64,000 nucleotides of DNA from Dolomedes plantarius (GCA_907164885.2 OU015490.1:233809332-233873331); one strand, 5' to 3'. Shown: positions 36,592 to 47,263, counted from the first letter of the stretch. Program-made: numbers and translations. Notes: generated from the letters alone by a model not told the origin.

Positions 36592-36990
36592 ATAATTATG
36601 CAGTGTGTACATAAATGAATATCCCAACTCTGAAGGGCTATTGAAAGAAAAACTAAACAAAGTACAAACTTGCTGTTCATAGGAAATAAAAAAATAACAG
36701 TTGAAAGTTTAAATTCGACCCAATTATAAGTGTTCAATGTGAGCCCCTTTAGTAACACGTAGGATATCGAGGTGGTACGATTACTCATCCCACACTCTTT
36801 TCAGCATTGAAAGGCTGTAGATATGCGTGTCCTAAGTTCGCCAACGTCATTTGGTAGCGGTGGAACAAACACCTGATGTGTGATGTAACCCCAGATAAAA
36901 AAGTTTGTACTTTGTTTAGCTTTCTTTCAATGGCCGTGAAAAGTTCGGATTTTCATTTATGTACACACTGTATATTAATTTTGGACAACT
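36592..36990 (-). mobile_element. foldback remnant with transposase C-terminal fragment
   Basis: 36595-36670 (TTATGCAGTGTGTACATAAA...TTTAGTTTTTC...AGTACAAACTT) is inverted at 36900-36985 (AAGTTTGTACTTTGTTTAGC...CATTTATGTACACACTGTA). Between them the minus strand encodes, in shifting frames, VFVPPLPNDVGELRTRISTA and then VTKGAHIEHL, the characteristic end of a Tc1/mariner-class transposase of the GAHIEHL type. It is a small internal-deletion relic. Confidence 0.65.
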
Positions 36991-37229
36991 TTTTTCCTGT
37001 ATCTTTATGTGTCCAAAGAAACATCGATTACCCGAGTATGATGTCGAAACTAAATATGGTTAGGAAAAGCATTTTTTCCCCTAAACATAGCCGTTTCCCC
37101 AAACAAAAGAAAGTTTTCTGGATTTAATCATGGGCGTCTACATTTGAAATTTTTTTCAAAAGAAGTAAAAACTTCTCCAAATCAGCTTATGATGGGAAGA
37201 AATAATTCACAAGTTTATAACATAACTTT

Positions 37230-37235
37230 TTTATT
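37230..37235 (-). terminator. CAPA: polyadenylation signal of gene 3
   Basis: The minus strand reads AATAAA here, 216 nt downstream of the gene 3 stop codon and the first canonical signal after it. Confidence 0.55.
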
Positions 37236-37451
37236 CATATTTGATGAACTATCTCTTTACAGACATGTTGTTACATATATCACACATAGAAACTGTCTTT
37301 AAATTTACATTTCATTCAGAAAAGTAAAGATTATGGCAGGAAATATGTTAATATTAATAGGTTCTGAGAGGTGAAGACGAAGCTGCCTCTATAACAGAAT
37401 TTTTAGTCGGTATAAAGAAAAACGCTGTAAATGTCGCACAATCAAAAGCTG

Positions 37452-37666
37452 TTATTGTTCGAAATCAGTTTGCAATGCCAGATTATCAGATCTCGGATAC
37501 GAAGAATATCCATGGTGTGTATTCCAAACTTTTCTTCCGAGTCGTGGAAACACAATCATGTTTCTTTTCCAAACTTTATCCTCGAGGTTATTCAAGTGTG
37601 AGTTTCTTCCAAGTCGAACTAAAGGTATTAGTCCCTGGCGTTTCTCTTCTTCAAGTACTTCAAAAC
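37452..37666 (-). CDS. CAPA: CAPA-like neuropeptide gene 3, exon 2 (two amidated peptides, truncated)
   Basis: Read on the minus strand, the acceptor TTTTTTCTTAAAAG ends at 37667 and the exon completes a split glycine codon (phase 1, as in gene 1). Seventy residues follow: FEVLEEEKR, QGLIPLVRL-GR, an acidic/basic spacer ending VWKR, NMIVFPRL-GR, then KVWNTHHG and a short tail to TAA at 37454-37452. It aligns residue for residue with the start of gene 1 exon 2; EEEKRQGLIPLVRLGR is identical although 8 of 16 codons differ silently. Peptide 2 ends PRL where gene 1 has PRI. After the TAA the same frame continues to RHLQR, matching the HGLQKR before peptide 3 of gene 1, but the PRIGR core is lost. 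The gene is either a functional two-peptide precursor or an early pseudogene. The antisense plus-strand frame is spurious. Confidence 0.85.
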
Positions 37667-37959
37667 CTTTTAAGAAAAAATAATAATTAATTGCATTAAA
37701 AAATATTTCAAAATTATTAACAATTCACTTTGAAACGAGAAACATTTCATGATTTTCTTATTCTCTAAATTAGATATTTTTAAAAGTATCCAGAAATTTT
37801 TTTAGCCTTAATGATTAGACAGTAGTCAAAAAATATACTGACAATAAACACCTTTTTACATTACAGTTTTGAAATTAAGAATACGCTCTTAAGTACTTTT
37901 TTACGCAATGTTAGAGGAATAAGAAATATTCAATCAGTGACGGATTTCTATTCACATCA

Positions 37960-38568
<609 letters not shown>

Positions 38569-38995
38569 AATTTGGACTAAGAGAGGAATTTCCCCTTATG
38601 TAACTACTCGCGTTTTTGTGTGGCGCTTAGCTGTCGCCGGCCATTGCATCATAGATGATAACGAGGACAAACGGATTTCCTTTGTTCTGGTGTGAAGGTT
38701 GAATTGCTTGTCACTTAGTGTACTGGCATATGGAGTGAGTAGGATGCTAGGCACTTTTTCCTGTATTCGTTGTAAATACGTAAATAGCTTTTTCTCTTTA
38801 TACTAATTTTATATGTTTCCCAACTAGTAAGTATCAGTAATGTAGATATTATATTCCAGTCAACAAGCACATTATTCTCATCAATGAGATTGATTGACTG
38901 GTTTTGACGCTGCTCAAGCCCGACTACAGCTTTTAAACTAAGAATTCCCGTTCTTCGTTTCCGAATATCGGTATAAGTGTCTGCTAGAGAAATTC

Positions 38996-39030
<35 letters not shown>

Positions 39031-40098
39031 CTGAAAATGGACATACAAAAGAAAACCAAATCTTGGATACAAGTGAGAAGAAGTTTGGTGAAATCATTTC
39101 GTTATAAGCAGAATTAACATTATTCTCGATAGGATTCCTTCTGAAAGTTGTGATTGTTATGGAAACATATTACTTTACAAATAAAAGGGAAACAAAATAC
39201 TACGGTTGACTTCTAAGGTAATTAAAAATATATATGAATGTTCCTACGTTACGAAACAATTTAGCCATTACAGATACTATCACAAGAATACTCACATTTT
39301 TACATTAAAATTTATTCTAAGAAAGGTTTATCAGATTAATTTGTTTAAATAAAGCTTTCAAGAAAACTAAAATATCAGTGTATTTTGAAGTCAAAATGGA
39401 CATCAAATCGTAATCCCGTGGCAATTTGACTATGGTGTGGTCAATTTATTTATGGTTTAGCATTTTCTAACAATGCAAAAGTCACAGCTTCTGAACAACG
39501 GCGTTGTAAGAAGCATCTGTTACAATGTGATACTCATAGGAATTCCTTTTGAGATTCCTCTTGGGATTAAGGCCCATAGGAAGTATACGTGTCGCTAACT
39601 CCATAAAAGCGTTAAAAAGAAAAATTGTCTCGGAGTTCATAATTATTCGGTTGTTCTTCAAAGGGATACTTCAAAAGAGATTCGTCTTAGGCTATTTAAA
39701 GACGAGAAACTGCAGATAAATTAATAAAAGATAGTATCAAAACAAGGAGTTTAATCATGTATCAGGAAGCTCTAGACGTTTGGAAGCTGCCTTCGAAGTC
39801 CAAAGGACTTATAGTCGAATTCTACTCCTCCTTGTGGTTGTTACATGACACACGACCATGGAAAAGAAACTGCTGACTGTTGGGAAATAATTGTGCAAAA
39901 TTATTTTTTTTAATAATATTATTAGTTATATATCAGTGTCCAACACCAAAATGGACATGTAATCCATTGATGATAAAAAAAAGAAATTACAAGGGAATAA
40001 TCGGAAGATGAAATCCGTTACATGACGAGTTGGTCTACTGATTAGAACACTCTTTTCTAAGCTCAGAAACCATACGTTGAGATCATACTCTTGACAGA
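38569..40098. other. intron 1 of gene 3, distal part, unrecognised
   Basis: 38580-38740 is GC-richer (GTTTTTGTGTGGCGCTTAGC, TGTCGCCGGCCATTGCATC). A TA run lies at 39001-39028. No transposon ends or coding motifs were recognised. Confidence 0.35.
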
Positions 40099-40103
40099 CA
40101 GTC

Positions 40104-40648
40104 TGTAACGTTCAGGAAACGTGCCCGCGAGAACAGTTGAACTTTGCACGTATTCACCGATATTGTGTGGGAATTGTTACATTTTATCACACCTGCCGGC
40201 CTCCATATAAAGTACTATTACCAGTGTGACGTAATGTTACACTTGGAGTCATTTGCATGCTTGTTTTGGTTTTTTTTGTTACGTTTTAAGTACTGAAGTG
40301 GCAACTTCGATAGATATTGCGGAGTATATATTTTTATACGATGATATACTGGTTGGAGAAGTTGTTGTAATAGTGCTTTTGTGTTCAAGTGAATTCGTTA
40401 GATTTAAATAAAGAAAGTGTTTAAAGTCTTGAATGTTCAATTTAAAAAGAGCCTGTGAAGCCGAGTAGACTAAAATTGATAGCAAAACTATCAACACCCT
40501 CACTGCATGTGGAAACCAGAAAGAATATCGCCCCATTAACTTAGGCGGGTGATTTTACATGTCGACTGCTCCATGCTCGGAGTTTGAAAGTAACTGCTCG
40601 GAAAGTGGTGATTTCTGACATTGCGTGCTGGACTGTACGGTGCTTACA
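40104..40648 (+). repeat. 5' LTR (545 bp)
   Basis: It contains a U3-like TATA box (CATATAAAG, about 40203-40211), the polyadenylation hexamer AATAAA at 40407-40412, and begins TG and ends CA. It is longer than the 3' LTR because about 190 bp around the AATAAA are missing there. Confidence 0.9.
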
Positions 40649-40651
40649 TTC

Positions 40652-40668
40652 TGGTGTCAGGAGTGGGG
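40652..40668 (+). other. primer binding site-like sequence
   Basis: TGGTGTCAGGAGTGGGG starts three bases after the 5' LTR. TGG corresponds to the complement of a tRNA CCA end, as expected for minus-strand priming. The tRNA was not identified. Confidence 0.7.
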
Positions 40669-41295
40669 TCCATGCGAGGGTGAGGAATTTTGGAAAAAGA
40701 ACGTTTATGATTCTGCTGAGGATTCCAGCAGCGACAACGGACTTCATGCGAAGGCGCAGATCTAAGGACCGGGAGCTGAACGTCGGGAAAAGTGAGGCAG
40801 ACCTCAGCTACTGACCGTTACAGCGGAGCGTCGGGAAAAGTGAAGCAGAGCTGCGGAAACAAAGCAGAGGATGTTTGTGAGGACGAAAGGATACCTCTAA
40901 GGATCTCTGATGTCGTCTGGCAAGGTAGGGTGTATGAATTGTTACTCGTTTGTCCATCATATTCTGTTCATGGCTAAGTTGATTTTGGGTGCTTAAGAAC
41001 GCGTGCGTTAGGGTAATTTTTTCTTTCTCTCGGGAAATTTTATGATTTTATGTTCTTTTGTATGCTGTGTTCTTGCATAGGTCAATATTGCTTGCATTAT
41101 AATGATTAATAGTATTAGAGTTTTATATGAGGTAAATTTCTTCTTATTGAGTTAAAATTCTCTAAAAGTGCATAGTGTTTTCTGCTTTGAATAATTGTTA
41201 TTTTGGAAGGGATATTTGTTTAGTGTAGGAAAAAGCTAAGAGCTGTTTTCTGGATTTTATGTTGTTTTCGCTCGTTTATTGTACATTCGGGAGCA

Positions 41296-42165
41296 ATGTC
41301 TTTTTTAAATACAGCGTTGAAACCGGATCTCGTGCAATTGGCTTGCAAGATGGGTGGGGTAGTCACCGAGGAAATGTACAAATTGCAAATAATTAAAATT
41401 ATCAATGGAGGGGAAAACTACGCGGAAAGTTTGGCTAAAGAATTTTTGGAAACGATTGTGGAAGACAGGAAGGAACGAGAACGACAGGAAGTCGAAAAAA
41501 GGGCACGGAGTCAGAAATTAGAGAGAGAAGAAAGGGCACGGAGTCAGGAAATAGATAGAGAAGAAAGGGAACGGGCACGGAGTCAAGAATTAGAGAGAGA
41601 AGAAAGGGGACCGGCATGGAGTCAGGAATTAGAGAGAGAACAAATAGCTCGGAACCCCGAGTTAGAGTTAATGAAGTTCAAAACACAACTTGCCCAGTTA
41701 GAAAAAAATAGGTTACGGTTGGATAGAAGTAGCACGAATAGTGTGGAATCTCTATCCAGTGAGACGGGGTCTCATGTCCTGGTACACCAGAGAGATTCTG
41801 GGACTAGGCAGAAAGAATTAGCGCTGGAAGGCGACAGGTTTTGGGCGGCTAAGAGGTGCAGTTACGCTTTCGATCCACGGAGTGGGTCGATAGCTGGGAA
41901 CAAGGAAAGCATCAGGATAGCCGGAGAGCCCAGGAAAGAATTTACGCAAGAACGTAATTCGGATTGTTGCATTTGCGGCGTGAAGGATCACTCTAAGAGG
42001 GATTGCCCAAAAGCTGATAAAGAGAGGAATTCTGAGTCTTTGTTAGACATTCGCCCACCGATAGGAGGGGTAACAGTCCAGGTAGGAGTAACTACTCCGT
42101 CGGGAATTCAGACAATGGTCTCTGAGTCGGAGGTCGAGGTTTCTCCTCAGGGAGGAGTGACATAG
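41296..42165 (+). CDS. retrotransposon Gag-like protein with CCHC zinc knuckle
   Basis: The 289-residue frame starts at the ATG at 41296 and ends at TAG 42163-42165. Residues about 1-55 form a structured N-terminal region. Residues about 55-140 are a highly charged coiled coil built from repeats of the type ARSQELEREER. Near residue 222 is CCICGVKDHSKRDC, a perfect CX2CX4HX4C zinc knuckle of nucleocapsid type that binds RNA. The tail is hydrophilic. It would package the element's RNA into particles. Directly after the TAG the same reading frame continues for another roughly 300 codons. No protease or polymerase follows in any frame. The protein is described as part of a mobile element; no host role is claimed. 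Confidence 0.85.
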   Translation: MSFLNTALKPDLVQLACKMGGVVTEEMYKLQIIKIINGGENYAESLAKEFLETIVEDRKERERQEVEKRARSQKLEREERARSQEIDREERERARSQELEREERGPAWSQELEREQIARNPELELMKFKTQLAQLEKNRLRLDRSSTNSVESLSSETGSHVLVHQRDSGTRQKELALEGDRFWAAKRCSYAFDPRSGSIAGNKESIRIAGEPRKEFTQERNSDCCICGVKDHSKRDCPKADKERNSESLLDIRPPIGGVTVQVGVTTPSGIQTMVSESEVEVSPQGGVT

Positions 42166-43080
42166 AAGGGTTGTCAGGTTTTGACGGATGTAGAAGGGAA
42201 AATTGAGCCGAGACATGGCGCGCGTAGAAATGGGCCGATTGTGAGGTTTAGAGATAGGGGTCGACATAAAAAGCCGGCAACACCCTCTGGACTACGTGGT
42301 TTCTATAGTAAAGGAGCCTTAAACTGCAAGATAAATGACAGCGAAATAAAATCGCAAGAGAGGATCAGAAAAGGCAGGGGTGCCAGAATTCAGGGATTAG
42401 CGTTGAGAGAACGGAGACTAAGGGGTTCAGGTAAAAGACTCCTTTGGGTTTTTAATCGGAGGAAGGCGAATAGATGGAAAAACGAACCACAATGGGTTTT
42501 CGAAAGAGGCAGGATTGCCAAGATGCAGGGGTTGTCGCGAAATGTGTTAATTTGAGGAATCAGGAAGTACAATTTCTTTCGGATTTTGGAGCAAAGGGTA
42601 GTGAAAGGAATTGACGGAACAAGATTTTCAAAAGAATATAAAATGAGAAAGTTATGGGGCTTACATAAAGCTAGGACAAAGGGTCCCGTATCTAAAAGGA
42701 AGCCGAACTGCTTAAGGTTTAGGCAAAAGGCGGGGAGACAGGGTTTCGTCAAGTACAAGATAAAATTTTGGGGAAGACAACATTATGTTAAGGTGAAAAT
42801 GAAAAGGAGTACGAAATACTCCGGGGAATAGCATAGGGGTTTCTGTAAATTTTGGAAACAAAGAGAAGGGCATTATTTTGTTACAGCTAAATTTAAGGGT
42901 TCTGTTGGGTTACGGATACCCAGTGAAAGGTTTCCTATGAGAAGTCAGACCAGGTGGGATGTTTCACGGAGAATTAATTCCAGATTCAAATGTGTAAAGT
43001 TTTGGGAAGTTCAAAATTCTCAAATGAATTTTGAGGGTCATAACGTACATGAAAGGTTCCATGGAAATCGGGGTAAATAA
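42166..43080 (+). pseudogene. in-frame extension of the Gag frame, basic and aromatic, three stops
   Basis: The Gag frame stays readable to 43080, interrupted only by TAG 42163, TGA 42553 and TAG 42829 before ending at TAA 43078-43080. The predicted protein is rich in K, R, W and F, with recurring patterns such as RGRGARIQGLAL and RGRIAKMQGLS, LLWVFNRRK and PQWVFERGR, and KFWGRQHYVKVK and KFWKQREGHYFVTAKFK. I recognise no protease, reverse transcriptase, integrase or envelope motif. It might be an unusual nucleic-acid-binding tail, or coding remains of an extended Gag. Three stops in some 300 codons of AT-rich DNA is lower than expected by chance on its own but not decisive. It could be read through or simply decayed. 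Confidence 0.5.
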
Positions 43081-43798
43081 GTGACCCTGGAAGGGAAGTA
43101 TATTGAGGTTTTGTGAGATTTTTTTTTAGTATGTTCATTTGTTAATATAAAGTGTGAGCTGTTATGTTCTTTTTCTGAAGTTAAAATTGTTTGTGTATTG
43201 GTGAAACATAACTCTATTTTTGGGATAGATTTAAGAAAGGTTATGAATAAGTTCATTATAATTACGATAGTATGCCTGTTGTGTTGTGGCAAAAGGCCAT
43301 AAGACGGGTTTGTTTGGAGGTTATAATATTGGTATACCTCGGAAAAAAAAGTAATAGTTAAATTTTGAAGGTAATTGCTTGTGCTTATACAAGTGGTAAG
43401 AAGGCCTCAGAAAGGCAGTAGTTAAAGTAAAGATGTAATTGTAATAATTTAGAGCATAATTTGTGTAAGTTTTCTGTGTTTTGAATTTTTTTTTAGGTTA
43501 AATCTAATGTTAGTGTATTTCAGTATCTATTATTTAAATGCGTACTGGTGAGATTTATCTCTGTAGTTTAGAGTCGACAGAGAATTGTAGTAGAGTTCAT
43601 TTTGTATATTCTATGCTTCGCTATCGTGAATCATTCAGCTTGAGGAGCGATAAGTGTGTTTACTTTTCCCTAGTATCTAGCCATGAACGGGTAGGCGGGG
43701 GGAACGTGTGTCAATTCTGTCACCAGCAGCCGGTCGACAATGTTGGATGGTTGAAATTTTGCCTGTTGGCAGGCAAATTTTCAAGTTAGCGGTGGACA
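43081..43798 (+). other. 3' untranslated interior of the LTR element
   Basis: No coding signal. The polypurine tract expected just before the 3' LTR is weak (AGCGGTGGACA). Confidence 0.5.
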
Positions 43799-44192
43799 TG
43801 TAACGTCCAGGAAACGTGCCCGCGAGAACAGTTGAACTTTGCACGTATTCACCGATATTGTGTGGGAATTGTTACATTTTATCACACCTGCCGGCCTCCA
43901 TATAAAGTACTATTACCAGTGTGACGTAATGTTACACTTGGAGTCATTTGCATGCTTGTTTTTTTTTTGTTACGTTTTAAGTACTGCTTAAACTACGTAA
44001 ACTATACGTAAACTATCAACGATACGTAAACTATCAACACCCTAATTACATGTGGAAACCAGAAAGAATATCGCCCCATTAACTTAGGTGGGTTATTTTT
44101 ACATGTCGACTACTCCATGCTAGGAGTTTGAAACTAACTGCTCGGAAAGTTGTGATTTCTGACATTGCGTGCTGGACTGTACGGTGTTTACA
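43799..44192 (+). repeat. 3' LTR (394 bp), internally rearranged
   Basis: It matches the 5' LTR at both ends, but between TACTG and TATCAACACCC a segment of roughly 190 bp is replaced by about 45 bp containing repeats of ACGTAAACTA. The missing part includes the AATAAA hexamer, so this LTR may no longer direct polyadenylation. Confidence 0.88.
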
Positions 44193-44197
44193 CAGTC

Positions 44198-44799
44198 GTT
44201 ACAGCTTGTTTTACGAGTTAAATACATTTCGATTTAATATGCATCATAAGATTCATTTTTATATGACCAGTATAATTTTTCCGTCTTTGCATTTGAGAGA
44301 AACTTGAAGCCTCAAACGAAAAAAATACATCTGTTACCGAAGTTACCTTAAAAGCAAAGTTGTTTGCAGGTAAAATATAGATATAAATAAAGTATTAAAA
44401 ATAATTTAGCTAAAGTTTTATAGATTAAATGCGTAAAACCAAATTATTTTCGGCCAAGAATTGATGATCTAAAAACTGTATGAAATTATATTTATATGAC
44501 TAGAATTGAAATTAATAGAAAAAATGCTACTGTTTGGCCTCTTCTTAATAACAAAAACTGATCAGTGCCTTCTTTATATTTTCGAAAATTCTAAGATTTT
44601 TCAGAGATTTTTTATTTTTGTAAATTGAAAAATATGGACATGCCAATACTTATCATTTATTATCTTTAATAAAAATATTAGTACATATTTAAATCAATAC
44701 AGTGCATATTTAAATCAATATAATAATAGCTTATCGAAGAATTATCATTTGTATTAATTATTAACGCATTGCTATACAATACTATTTTAAAGAAAGGTA
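44198..44799. other. intron 1 of gene 3, proximal part
   Basis: AT-rich sequence with no recognised feature other than a short direct repeat GTACATATTTAAATCAATA / GTGCATATTTAAATCAATA near 44680-44720. Confidence 0.4.
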
Positions 44800-44995
44800 T
44801 GTGACATAGCATTAATGCTGAATTGTTAACGCACGAAGGAAAATTTTAAGGACTGGGCTATATTTTGAAATAATAAAAGTCTCCTTTAAAGGAATAATTA
44901 AGTGTAAAATTTGGTTTATTAAAGGGTAATTTTATAAAATTATAGAAAGAGAGATTTTAAGCAAGATAAGAAATTTGTTGTAAATATTTACTTAC

Positions 44996-45080
44996 CCGAT
45001 GAAAAATGTAGTAACATAATAACCATGAAAATCATCCGATACAATCCTGAAAAGGTAATACTGATATCTCGGCTATTCAT
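44996..45080 (-). CDS. CAPA: CAPA-like neuropeptide gene 3, exon 1 (signal peptide)
   Basis: On the minus strand the ATG at 45080 gives MNSRDISITFSGLYR followed by MIFMVIMLLHFSS and one base of a glycine codon, ending at the donor G|GTAAGT (44995). MIFMVIMLLHF is a strong hydrophobic signal core. The alternative start at 45035 would leave only that core, and a possible acceptor (CCTTTTCAG|G) just upstream of 45035 means the longer N-terminus may instead be a leader. Phase 1 matches exon 2 at 37666, giving a 99-residue precursor from the first ATG. The duplicate exon in gene 2 differs at only three residues. The intron is 7.3 kb, 4.1 kb of it the LTR element. Confidence 0.78.
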
Positions 45081-45195
45081 AACTGCTTTTCTCCCAAGAC
45101 AGTAATTCGTAGATATTCGCAGATTGTGGTATTTCTGCTGACTATAAGACAATAATCGGAAGATTGTAACTATTAAACATTAAATAAACGCTCGT

Positions 45196-45203
45196 CTTTT
45201 ATA
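45196..45203 (-). promoter_or_regulatory. TATA box of gene 3
   Basis: The minus strand reads TATAAAAG, 115 bp upstream of the first ATG, conserved in the duplicate promoter of gene 2. Confidence 0.65.
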
Positions 45204-45242
45204 GCAAAATCAACAATCTTCTGCGCTTGCGCAGTGCTATTA

Positions 45243-45250
45243 TGATGTCA
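45243..45250 (-). promoter_or_regulatory. CRE-like site upstream of gene 3
   Basis: TGATGTCA on the plus strand (TGACATCA in the gene's sense), 39 bp upstream of the TATA box. It is conserved with its neighbours (GCTATTATGATGTCAAATAA) in the gene 2 promoter. Confidence 0.4.
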
Positions 45251-45588
45251 AATAATGTTTTCAACGAACTATTGATGTCTTAGAGAGGATCAACTTAAAT
45301 GACTTTTTATAGAGATTGACCCATTAAACATGTGTTCCTAAGACAAGATATTTCACTTTATTACTGTACATCAATTCTCAACGATGACAGAACTGGCATT
45401 TTAATCTCTTAGGAAACATGATTGAACAAAAAGTTGTGATTTCATTTACTAGTTTCCTTGTTATAATTAGTTGTTTATTATTAATTTCACTTCAAATAAC
45501 GACTTACGAAGATAACTTTTAAGTGGCATCTTGACTGAAGATACATTTAGTAGATTGGGGAAAATATATTACAGGGATAGTACACCTT

Positions 45589-47078
45589 TAAAATGGTAAA
45601 AAAAAATATATTTTATGTTTTATATTAATTTATACCCGTATTTCCTCTGAACAATTAGGTACCATTCTTTTGTGATATGACAACTACATGATAAGATATT
45701 AAAATAATTGTAAATATCCAAACAGTGATTTTTATGCAAAATTTTGACGTTAAATGCATTTATCTCTAAATATGATTTTCCGGCTTTGCGCGCATGATAT
45801 GTCAAAAACTATTCTAGATAAATGCTTGACATTTTCTACACGTTAATGTTTACCATATACATAAAATGAACTAACAAATTTAGAGTTTTCTTGGGTAATA
45901 AAAATTTTACAAACCATTTTATTATAAAATTTTTGTAAAATTTTTTAAAACTAATTGTTAATTATTAATATTAAAAATGAAGGTAATTAAAAGATTTTAG
46001 GTCAATATGTTAACAGCCTTATGTATCTCCACTGAATAATTTAGATGCTAGTGGATTAGCAACAACAACAACAGTGTAACCTGCTGAAGTTTTCTGCATG
46101 GCTCTCGATCATTGTCTAAGAAATCATAAGTGCTTTCGAAAGCTGAAGCAGCAAAGTCTGAATTTGAGATAATTTTATTAAACTTGAAGAAACAATACGA
46201 ATGAGTTGATAAAAAAATACGCATCAAAATTAGTAAAACACCTAAAATGTAGGGTAATCTGACATTTTAAGAGGTTTCTCACAAGTGAATGTTAAAATTC
46301 TGCCGACTGATTCTTGAAATCCTGGTATCTTTTGTGTTTTTTTTTCAAGGGACAGGAATCGGTATACTCTAGATTTGAAATTGAGCTTTTCGGAAATTCG
46401 TATGTAATAACTGTATTTCTCTACGCAAATATTGCGTAAATATAATTAGTTAAAACCGTAAAAAAGTCTCATAATGTTTGTGCAATTTTCCAATTATGTT
46501 AACTGTACAATGTATAGATCATATTTATGTGCCCTTAGGAAAGATCATATTAGGTCTTATTCTCCTTTTGAAGGACATATAAAACTTCATGAGTTTAATT
46601 ACTCCAAACAGTTAATGGAACTATGCTGAATTATTTATAAGCTATTATATCTTCTTAACGTATGATTACGTTCCTCCAGAACGGTCCTCCGGAAAGCAAA
46701 ATTTCAGACGTTAAAACCGTCCGTCCGTACCTCACGAGTTATAATTTTGGCAGCGCGCCAAACCCAGTCGGTATCGCTTAGACAAGCAATAAACAGTTGA
46801 AAAGAAAAGTAACAAAATGCGTCAAAATTTTGACATACATGTGATATTGGAAGAAAGCTGTGGCAACGGCGAGTGACGAATCAGAAGCTTTCCTGCCTGA
46901 CGGAGATCTTCGGCGTGCTACGCTGAACACATGACGACAGACAGAGTAAAAACCGCCACGAGATAAAGAGGTTATGTAGCAGACGGCTACCAAAAAGACG
47001 TAAAAAAATCATGTTCCTATATATGTTAATTGTACCGTTTTTCTGTCCTGTGACCTGTCAAGAAATAAATTGGTGTTA
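45589..47078. other. spacer upstream of gene 3, mostly AT-rich
   Basis: 46680-46990 is GC-richer (TGTGGCAACGGCGAGTGACG, AACCGCCACGAG) and might be a piece of an LTR. A TATATATG and an AATAAA (about 47063) follow. No mate was found, so no call is made. Confidence 0.3.
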
Positions 47079-47086
47079 GTGTGAAC

Positions 47087-47263
47087 CAGTGGCGCACCCA
47101 GGATTTTTTCTTGGGGGGGGCCCGAGATGAATGGATAAAAATATTTATAATGCATGGGGGGGCCGAGATGAATGAATACAAATATTTATAATGCAAAATC
47201 AATATTTCTACTTCTTTGGGGGGGGCCAGGGCCCCCTGGGCCCCCCCCCTGGGTGCGCCACTG
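47087..47263. mobile_element. hAT MITE, 177 bp, perfect 8-bp target duplication
   Basis: It runs CAGTGGCGCACCCAGG to CCTGGGTGCGCCACTG and is flanked by the perfect octamer GTGTGAAC at 47079-47086 and 47264-47271. G- and C-rich runs fill the ends and AT-rich sequence the middle. A truncated relative lies at 28627. Confidence 0.92.

Larger units (their letters stand above)
40104..44192 (+). mobile_element. Gag-only LTR retrotransposon, 4.09 kb, in intron 1 of gene 3
   Basis: Two direct LTRs begin TGTAACGT(T/C)CAGGAAACGT at 40104 and 43799 and end TTACA at 40648 and 44192. The element is flanked by a perfect 5-bp duplication CAGTC at 40099-40103 and 44193-44197. A primer-binding-site-like TGGTGTCAGGAGTGGGG follows the 5' LTR. 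The interior encodes a Gag with zinc knuckle but no protease, reverse transcriptase, RNase H or integrase motif, so it must depend on another element. Orientation is antisense to the host gene. 5-bp duplication and overall layout fit a Gypsy- or BEL-class parent. Confidence 0.92.
44800..45588 (-). repeat. promoter/exon-1 segmental duplication, copy A (gene 3)
   Basis: This block aligns along its length with 54775-56272 (copy B, gene 2) once the 718-bp MITE in B is removed. It covers upstream sequence, CRE-like site, TATA box, leader, exon 1 and the start of intron 1. The coding part of exon 1 is the best conserved segment. Confidence 0.85.

Noticed and set aside
36588..37127. Matching short peptides on opposite strands (LSIALQSWDIHLCTHCI and LSMAVKSSDFHLCTHCI)
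   Set aside because: They arise from the inverted repeat of a transposon remnant, not from two genes.
37475..37690. Plus-strand 71-codon frame in the gene 3 region
   Set aside because: It is the antisense shadow of the minus-strand neuropeptide exon, which aligns residue for residue with gene 1 and has proper splice signals.
44996..45080. Idea that exon 1 copy A is an alternative promoter for gene 2
   Set aside because: It lies downstream of gene 2 exon 2 in the direction of transcription, so it cannot be spliced to it in cis. It pairs with the exon at 37666-37452 instead.
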